Assembly (NCBI GenBank): GCA_025361325.1
Contig: JANYAL010000145.1
Span: forward strand, 1 to 11,825
Direction: 5' to 3'
DNA from: Bacteroidota bacterium
GTDB taxonomy: Bacteria > Bacteroidota > Bacteroidia > Chitinophagales > Chitinophagaceae
Length of the DNA: 11,825 nucleotides
Part shown: positions 6,845 through 11,825 of the stretch, piece after piece
Layout of the letters: each line of letters starts with the position of its first letter
Position numbering within the stretch: the stretch's first letter is position 1
Made by a program: the position numbers and the translations under genes
Notes under the pieces: generated by a model
The model's input: only the letters and a program-made list of their open reading frames with translations
Told to the model about the DNA's origin: nothing
The model's database searches: none

Positions 6845-8974
6845 TTAATGAAATAAAACGGATGCAGGAATCTCTTCCTTCTTTCCACCCTCGGGTTCTA
6901 TGAATGCATGCAGTTCGTTGCTGCCGCCACTGTCATAATAGATGACACGTATCCTGTGATACCCTTTTTTCAAAGCAGCTTTGCCGCTTTTCTCGATGTT
7001 CCCGTGATCACCGTCGTTGTCCACTACCTCCAGATCATCGATATATAATTTACTGCCGTCATCAGACCGTGTGAAGAAATCATAGAAACCATCCCGGCCG
7101 ATCTTTATATAACCGGTGAAATCAAATGCGAATTTATCAGCCCGTTGCTTCTTTGCAACAGTTATATCGCTGGCAACCCCCGAACTAACCGGTTTATCCC
7201 GGAATGCAGTTACCAGGTTGATATTATTGTCGGGCTGGTAGTACCGGTAAAAGATCCCGGGCTGGAACTTACCATACTGTATCGCATTCATCCAGTTGTA
7301 GGTCCTGATATTTTCGGTTAACGTGGCACTGGGCAGACTTCCCTCTAAGTAAGAACACACTTTGAGCAGGCTTGTTTTATCCACGGAAAATGGCCCTGTA
7401 TATAATGACGACTCCGGGGAAGGCTCACTACCGTCTGTTGTATACCGCATCTGTTCAGGACCCTGGGCAATGAGTGTTATGAGTGGTTTCATCTCTCCTT
7501 TTCCATACTGCACTTTGATCCCCGGCTTCGGTACAAACTGTCCGAAATTGTTGATGCGTACTACGTAGGCATCCGGTGTTCTTATCTTGTTGGGATCATA
7601 GTCGGGCAGATCGATCACTGTATTTTCCCCCTCCCGGTGCCAGGACAGTTTTTCACGGGTGGACAGGAAGAGCATGTTCGTACCATCTGGCACCTGTATG
7701 TTTTTAAGCACCAGTTTCTTATTGGCCGGGTAACGGGCGAATATGGCAAACAGTGTATTGGCACTGGTATTATAGGTATAGAATATTTCCTTAACAGCAT
7801 ACCCCGGGTCTGGATTCAACGTGATCTTCAACAACATATCTCCGCCTTTATCTTTATAATCTCTCCTTCCTGCACTCCATTGAGAGGAGGTTCTCCACCT
7901 GGATGACTGGTAAATGGCCTCCCCGTTCACATCCAGCCAATCGCCGATCTGTACCAAACGTTCCTGCATGATGGGTGGTATCTTGCCATGTTCATCAGGA
8001 CCTATATCCAGCAGGAAATTACCACCGCGACTTACCTTATCGATGAGCTGCAGCACCAGCGACTGTGCCGAATTATAATCCCAGGCATCTTCTTCCCTGT
8101 TATATCCATAACTGTATCCCATACCCCGGCTTTCCTCCCAGTAATGATCTTCAAAATCAAGATCGGGCTGGTACTCCGGGGTGTAGATGCCTGCATGCTT
8201 GAACCGCACGCCATCACCCCAGCGGTCATTAACCACAATGTTTTCACTGACCGGGCTTTCATTATACAGCCAGGTAAGGAATTCCCGGCTCTTCCAGGTC
8301 TCGGGAGGAGCTTCCCAGTCACCATCGGTCCAGAATACATCGGGACGGTAGGTATTGATCAGTTCCTTCATTTGTGGCCAGGCATGTGTTGCTGCGTATT
8401 TCTTTTTGTCTGCCAACCAAAGGGGATTGAACCATTCATAAAGGGAATAATACATACCTGCATGGACCGATGTTTTGCGTACCGCCTTGAACAGGTCGCC
8501 CAGGAGGTCGCGCTTAGGGCCTACTTCCATGGCATTCCAGGGAAAGCCCCAGTCGCGGTTCGATTCCTTACTGGGCCATAAGGTGAATCCGTCATGATGC
8601 TTGGAGGTGAGCACAATATATTTGGCACCTGAGCGCTCGAACAGTTTGGCCCATTCATCCGGGTTGAACAGTTCTGCCTTGAAGTCATCGGCAAGCTGGT
8701 AATAGGTGCGGTTGCCGAATTTGGCCTTGTGGTAACGCTGCCGGGCTGTATCGTTGGTTTGCAGGCCCTGCTGATACCATTCCGCGTAATTGCCCTTGGT
8801 GCACCATCCCGGTACCGAATACACGCCCCAGTGAATGAAGATGCCGAATTTGGCATCCCGGAACCATTTAGGCACAGGCCTCCTGTCGAGCGATTCCCAA
8901 TTAGGTTTGTAATCCTGTGCAAAGGACAGGGTACCGGCAAGCAGGAATATGACCAGGGTGATACATTTTTTCAT
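6845..8974 (-). CDS. GH29 subfamily A alpha-L-fucosidase with C-terminal PA14-like domain
   Basis: A 709-residue secreted alpha-L-fucosidase, much longer than the usual 450-500 of bare GH29 enzymes. The signal peptide ends at about residue 20 (LSFAQ). The GH29-A barrel shows FGIFIHWGVYS (43-53) with the fucose-contact H48, AEWYQ (64-68), SKHHDGF (124-130), the nucleophile D217 in FWTDGDW, and RGGNFLLDIGPD (316-327). The acid/base is poorly conserved in GH29-A; E280 or E281 in WEESRGMGYSYG is a candidate. A C-terminal beta-sandwich follows (about 360-475). Residues about 490-555 (RYTTDGSEPS, LYTGPF) look like the chitobiase/beta-hexosaminidase C-terminal type domain. Residues 560-709 look like a PA14-type sugar-binding domain (FFTRSDDGSKLYIDD, then VVDNDGDHG, then GYHRIRVIYYDSGG). 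The extra domains suggest binding to an insoluble or complex glycan. It follows the first GH29 gene by 48 bp and precedes GH29-B by 6 bp. Start ATG 8974 gives a standard K-K signal-peptide n-region. Confidence 0.92.
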   Translation of the reverse strand: MKKCITLVIFLLAGTLSFAQDYKPNWESLDRRPVPKWFRDAKFGIFIHWGVYSVPGWCTKGNYAEWYQQGLQTNDTARQRYHKAKFGNRTYYQLADDFKAELFNPDEWAKLFERSGAKYIVLTSKHHDGFTLWPSKESNRDWGFPWNAMEVGPKRDLLGDLFKAVRKTSVHAGMYYSLYEWFNPLWLADKKKYAATHAWPQMKELINTYRPDVFWTDGDWEAPPETWKSREFLTWLYNESPVSENIVVNDRWGDGVRFKHAGIYTPEYQPDLDFEDHYWEESRGMGYSYGYNREEDAWDYNSAQSLVLQLIDKVSRGGNFLLDIGPDEHGKIPPIMQERLVQIGDWLDVNGEAIYQSSRWRTSSQWSAGRRDYKDKGGDMLLKITLNPDPGYAVKEIFYTYNTSANTLFAIFARYPANKKLVLKNIQVPDGTNMLFLSTREKLSWHREGENTVIDLPDYDPNKIRTPDAYVVRINNFGQFVPKPGIKVQYGKGEMKPLITLIAQGPEQMRYTTDGSEPSPESSLYTGPFSVDKTSLLKVCSYLEGSLPSATLTENIRTYNWMNAIQYGKFQPGIFYRYYQPDNNINLVTAFRDKPVSSGVASDITVAKKQRADKFAFDFTGYIKIGRDGFYDFFTRSDDGSKLYIDDLEVVDNDGDHGNIEKSGKAALKKGYHRIRVIYYDSGGSNELHAFIEPEGGKKEEIPASVLFH

Positions 8975-9022
8975 ACCTATCTATTTACAGTTAAGGCTTG
9001 CAATCTTCCGGGAACAGGAAAT

Positions 9023-10471
9023 TTATACTCCTGTTATCTTAAATACCCACGCATGTTTTACCGGTGGTTGTTTACTGACAGGAACAGTTATAACAATGCC
9101 ACTTTGCTTTTTATCAACTACCAGCGGACTGTCATATCCCAGCAGGAACACTTTTGTCGCTGCTGTCTTTTGAAAACTATTGATGCGTATGGTTCCGGGC
9201 ATCTGCCACTCATTCTCATCAGCCAGGTAGATGGCATAAATATCCTTATCCTTTTTAGTGAACACGAATTTACCTTCCTTGTAAGGTCTGATACTGGTAG
9301 TTCCGTAGATGGCCTCGCTATTCACCTTCATCCATTCGCCGATCTCCTGCAGGCGGTGATAGGAGGAATCATCCCAGTCCCCATCGGGTCCCGGGGCCAC
9401 ATTCAGTAAAAAATTACCTCCCTTGCTCACCGTATTGCACAGCATATGGATGAGGGTGTTGGCCGACTTGTTCCTGGCCCCCGGTACAAAGGACCAGGAA
9501 TCCGACATGGGCATGCAGCTTTCCCAGGGAACCGGGTTGGTCTCATTGGGTATCATGGCCTCAGGAGTAAGATAGTTCTCATATTCACCGGCTACGGTAC
9601 GGTCTACGATAAGCATGCCCGGCTGTTTGCTCCTGGCCATGGCTGCTATTTTGGGCATATCAATATCCTGGTCGTACGGAATGCTTTTTTCCCAGCTAAT
9701 GGAAGTATCAATGCTGCTGAATGGCCTCACCCAGCCCCCGTCCAGCCAAAGAATATCCACTTTGCCGTAATTGCTCACCAGTTCACTCAGCTGGGTAAAA
9801 GTAAAATCCCTGAAGCGTTTCCATGTCTCGGGATATTTCTTTGTATCATAAGTAGGGTTCCGGTCCTTCGGCGGAAAATAACTCCACCAGTAATCGGGTG
9901 CATGCCAGTCGGGTTTTGAAAAATAGATACCCGGCATCAGGTTCTCTTTCCTGAACGCGTTAAGGATCTCCTTCGTCACATTACTCCTGGGGTTGGTGGA
10001 AAAGGGGGTCTTTGCATCGGTTATCTTATAATCCGTGGTACGGGTATCAAACATACAGAAACCGTCGTGGTGTTTTGCCATAGCCAGTACATAGCGCATA
10101 CCTGCATCTTTTGCTGCCCTGGCCCATTTAGCCGGATCGAATTTCATGGGGTTGAAACTGGTCTGCAGACCTTCATACGCTTTTTTATAGGAATACCAGT
10201 TTGCCGCATAAGGTCCTTTACGCTGGCACCAGCCTTCATCCTCCGGACAAAGGCTCCAGCTTTCTACAACACCCCACTGGCTGTATGTGCCCCAGGTAAT
10301 CATAAGGCCGAATTTAAGCTTGCCCCATTCGGTAAGCTTCTGCTGTACCTGTATATCTTCGGGAACCTTATAAGAGAATGGCTGAGCGAAAGTTTCAGTA
10401 GCCGGAAAAACGGTAAGAAAAAAATAAAAGTAAAGGGATAAAATCAGTACATACCGTTTATCAGTCCTCAT
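9023..10471 (-). CDS. GH29 family alpha-L-fucosidase-like protein, secreted, atypical sugar pocket
   Basis: A 482-residue GH29 protein and first gene of the cluster. Start ATG 10471 is preferred: it gives a clean signal peptide (MRTDKRYVLILSLYF..., ending TFAQ) and an A/T-rich leader. A further upstream in-frame ATG at 10525 would add 18 residues, but it lies across the plus-strand promoter region and weakens the signal peptide. The barrel carries KHHDGFCMFDT (134-144), the predicted nucleophile D244 in ILWLDGGWV, E317 in PWESCMPM as a possible acid/base, and KGGNFLLNVAPGPDG (350-364). Two positions that contact fucose in well-studied GH29-A enzymes differ. The HWG motif reads TWG (ITWGTYSQWG, Thr59-Trp-Gly) and the EWY motif reads NWY (Asn91). 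A shifted specificity or a distinct subfamily is therefore possible. The protein ends with a short beta-sandwich and no extra domain. No convincing promoter for the operon was found on the minus strand upstream. Confidence 0.88.
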   Translation of the reverse strand: MRTDKRYVLILSLYFYFFLTVFPATETFAQPFSYKVPEDIQVQQKLTEWGKLKFGLMITWGTYSQWGVVESWSLCPEDEGWCQRKGPYAANWYSYKKAYEGLQTSFNPMKFDPAKWARAAKDAGMRYVLAMAKHHDGFCMFDTRTTDYKITDAKTPFSTNPRSNVTKEILNAFRKENLMPGIYFSKPDWHAPDYWWSYFPPKDRNPTYDTKKYPETWKRFRDFTFTQLSELVSNYGKVDILWLDGGWVRPFSSIDTSISWEKSIPYDQDIDMPKIAAMARSKQPGMLIVDRTVAGEYENYLTPEAMIPNETNPVPWESCMPMSDSWSFVPGARNKSANTLIHMLCNTVSKGGNFLLNVAPGPDGDWDDSSYHRLQEIGEWMKVNSEAIYGTTSIRPYKEGKFVFTKKDKDIYAIYLADENEWQMPGTIRINSFQKTAATKVFLLGYDSPLVVDKKQSGIVITVPVSKQPPVKHAWVFKITGV

Positions 10472-10508
10472 AAATGAATTTACTGCAATATAAAAAGAAA
10501 TACAATGC

Positions 10509-10539
10509 TTTACTATATTATGCATGGGGTGTAACTTTG
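10509..10539 (+). promoter_or_regulatory. Bacteroidota-type promoter reading right toward the four-helix-bundle pseudogene
   Basis: TTTA at 10509-10512 (consensus TTTG) is followed after 19 bp by TAACTTTG at 10532-10539, a perfect match to the Bacteroidota -7 element TAnnTTTG at the usual spacing. Transcription would start around 10545 and run into the decayed gene at 10612. It lies in the divergent intergenic region upstream of the hydrolase operon. The match is seen directly; activity is inference. Confidence 0.5.
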
Positions 10540-10611
10540 AAAAAAAAAGCTGTGAGCTACGGGCAGGCGTTCAGGAACTTGAAATTTATAACAATCCCTA
10601 AACCTACCCGA

Positions 10612-10924
10612 ATGAGAAATTTTAAAGGACCAAAGATCTGGCAAGCAGGACTTGAAATTGCAGTAAATTGTTTCAAATTAGCTTTTTCATTTCCAAAAGA
10701 AGAAAGGTATTGAATGGTTTTCCGGATTACCAGGTCTGCTATTTCCATACCCGCCCGTATCGAGGAAGGAAGTAGCAGGGGCAGTGAAAAGGACGATCGC
10801 GGATTTTAGAGATTGAATCAGGTTCATCATATGAACTTGGATCCCAAATCAGGATCGCAAGGAAAGTTGATCAAGGAAACAAGGACTAATTGAACAAATT
10901 TTAAAAGATATTGATGAGGAATAA
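10612..10924 (+). pseudogene. Decayed four-helix-bundle (23S rRNA intervening-sequence-type) protein gene
   Basis: Reading from ATG 10612 gives MRNFKGPKIWQAGLEIAVN and then FPKEERY, the hallmark N-terminus of the small four-helix-bundle proteins related to 23S rRNA intervening-sequence proteins. Three lesions break it. (1) A TGA at 10711-10713 stands where the family has glycine after ERY, which fits a GGA to TGA change. The same frame then continues with ITRSAISIPARIEEGSSRGS, the family's central motif. (2) About 10799-10800 one base is missing. The frame shifts to ILEIESGSSYELGSQIRIAR, the third helix region. (3) About 10883-10884 another base is missing, after which LIEQILKDIDEE is read, ending at TAA 10922-10924. 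Repaired, it would be about 104 residues, near the family's 110-125. The usual IPANIAEGS also reads IPARIEEGS, a sign of relaxed constraint. Family function is poorly known. A sequencing error is unlikely to explain all three lesions. Confidence 0.85.
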
Positions 10925-11020
10925 TAGATACTCATGCGTGTCGTATCCAAACTTAATAAATAAACTAACCCGGCTCCTGGTTCACAGCTTTTAATTAATA
11001 ACATTAAACCAAATAATAAG
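10925..11020. other. Upstream region of the fumarase gene
   Basis: This A/T-rich 96-bp spacer lies between the pseudogene and the fumarase start. A weak inverted repeat (TTTAAT 10990-10995 / ATTAAA 11003-11008) lies just before the leader, and AATAATAAG precedes the ATG with no Shine-Dalgarno sequence, as is common in Bacteroidota. No full -33/-7 promoter match was found. The fumarase promoter is presumably here or overlaps the decayed gene. Confidence 0.35.
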
Positions 11021-11825
11021 ATGGAATTCCGTATCGAAAAAGACACCATGGGTGAAGTGAAAGTTCCAATTGATGCTTACTTTGGTGCACAGACCCAACG
11101 CAGTATCGACAATTTCAAAATTGCGCAGGACATCAATCGTATGCCCAAAGAGATTATCCATGCCTTTGCCTACCTGAAAAAAGCAGCAGCCCTCACCAAC
11201 CTGGATGCCGGTGTGCTCTCTGCCGGGAAATGCGACCTTATCGGCAGGGTATGTGATGAGATCCATGAAGGAAAACTGGATGCTTATTTTCCCCTGGTGG
11301 TATGGCAAACCGGCAGCGGCACACAAAGCAACATGAATGTGAATGAAGTGGTGGCCTACCGGGGACATGTATTGAACGGAGGTAAGTTGTGCGACAAGGA
11401 AAAATTCCTCCACCCCAATGATGATGTCAACAAATCCCAATCCTCTAACGACACTTTCCCTACCGCCATGCATATCGCCGCCTATAAGATACTGGTGGAG
11501 ACCACCATCCCCGGTATTGAAAAACTGCGCGATACCCTGGCCGCCAAGAGTAAGGCATTCATGCAGGTGGTGAAGATCGGCAGAACGCATTTCATGGATG
11601 CCACCCCGCTGACTCTGGGACAGGAATTCAGCGGTTATGTATCCCAGTTAGACCATGGGCTGAGAGCCATAAGGAATACATTGGCCCATTTGAGTGAACT
11701 GGCACTGGGTGGCACAGCCGTTGGAACAGGCATCAATACCCCACCCGATTATTCAGAAAATGTGGCCAAACATATAGCGACCTTAACAGGATTGCCTTTT
11801 ATAACCGCAGCAAATAAATTCGAAG
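11021..11825 (+). CDS. fumC: Class II fumarate hydratase, N-terminal part (runs off window)
   Basis: This is the start of a class II fumarase, the iron-independent TCA-cycle enzyme that interconverts fumarate and (S)-malate as a cytoplasmic homotetramer. Only 268 codons of an expected 460-470 are in the window, with the frame still open at the last base. Visible family features are [13 protein letters not shown] at the start, [10 protein letters not shown] (19-28), the substrate-binding [13 protein letters not shown] (97-109), [17 protein letters not shown] (137-153), [20 protein letters not shown] (187-206) and the [13 protein letters not shown] region (233-245). The diagnostic GSSxMPxKxN signature lies beyond the window. 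Start ATG 11021 has an A/T-rich leader and an N-terminus typical of the family, with no signal peptide. Aspartase and argininosuccinate lyase belong to the same superfamily, but the motifs fit fumarase best. It is a single housekeeping gene oriented away from the hydrolase cluster, with no functional link to it evident. Confidence 0.95.
   Translation, partial: MEFRIEKDTMGEVKVPIDAYFGAQTQRSIDNFKIAQDINRMPKEIIHAFAYLKKAAALTNLDAGVLSAGKCDLIGRVCDEIHEGKLDAYFPLVVWQTGSGTQSNMNVNEVVAYRGHVLNGGKLCDKEKFLHPNDDVNKSQSSNDTFPTAMHIAAYKILVETTIPGIEKLRDTLAAKSKAFMQVVKIGRTHFMDATPLTLGQEFSGYVSQLDHGLRAIRNTLAHLSELALGGTAVGTGINTPPDYSENVAKHIATLTGLPFITAANKFE

Noticed and set aside
7988..8581. 197-codon plus-strand ORF opposite the PA14-bearing fucosidase
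   Set aside because: It lies antisense within the conserved GH29 barrel and has no recognisable motif or start context.
8729..9409. 226-codon plus-strand ORF spanning the junction of two GH29 genes
   Set aside because: It crosses two well-supported minus-strand genes and their 48-bp gap; no family-like features.
10474..10713. 79-codon plus-strand ORF as a small intact gene
   Set aside because: Only its last 33 codons, from ATG 10612, resemble a protein family; the preceding part overlaps the promoter and start region, and the stop is a nonsense lesion of the pseudogene.
10991..11590. 199-codon minus-strand ORF opposite the fumarase gene
   Set aside because: The plus strand encodes unmistakable fumarase motifs over the same bases; the antisense frame is a by-product.
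1..11825. CRISPR array, tRNA or rRNA gene, insertion sequence or phage genes
   Set aside because: No regularly spaced repeats, cloverleaf-like segments, transposase or integrase coding regions were found on either strand.

Overview
The window looks like a chromosomal segment of a Bacteroidota bacterium, most likely near the Chitinophagaceae or Sphingobacteriia. This is judged from secreted glycosidases with signal peptides ending in A-Q, start regions that are A/T-rich with no Shine-Dalgarno sequence, a match to the Bacteroidota -33/-7 promoter (TTTG / TAnnTTTG), and moderate GC. No 16S rRNA or other taxon marker is present, so this placement is inference.

Layout. Positions 1-334 are non-coding apart from a perfect 52-bp palindrome at 12-63. 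From 10471 leftward to 335 runs a minus-strand cluster of five exported glycoside hydrolases. In transcription order these are a GH29 protein with unusual sugar-pocket residues (9023-10471), a GH29-A alpha-L-fucosidase with a PA14-like C-terminus (6845-8974), a GH29-B alpha-1,3/4-fucosidase type (5426-6838), a canonical GH31 alpha-glucosidase-like enzyme (2775-5255), and a divergent GH31 (335-2806). The gaps are 48 bp, 6 bp, 170 bp and a 32-bp overlap, so most or all of the cluster is probably one operon. To its right is a divergent intergenic region with a good plus-strand Bacteroidota promoter, then a decayed four-helix-bundle (23S rRNA intervening-sequence-type) protein gene at 10612-10924 with three inactivating lesions. 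Last is the 5' part of a housekeeping class II fumarase gene (11021 to the window end).

How the genes work together. Three different GH29 enzymes and two different GH31 enzymes, all with signal peptides, suggest stepwise removal of alpha-linked fucose and a second alpha-linked hexose or xylose from a fucosylated glycan in the periplasm or outside the cell. No SusC/SusD pair, regulator, sulfatase or fucose catabolic gene is visible, so the target glycan cannot be fixed from the window. GH31 alpha-galactosidases are known from Pedobacter-type bacteria, and the divergent GH31 may have such a non-glucoside specificity.

The most noteworthy items are the altered substrate-contact motifs in the first GH29 and the last GH31, the reconstructable pseudogene, the perfect palindrome, and a G9 homopolymer inside the last GH31 gene. 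No clearly new defence, mobile or signalling system is visible.
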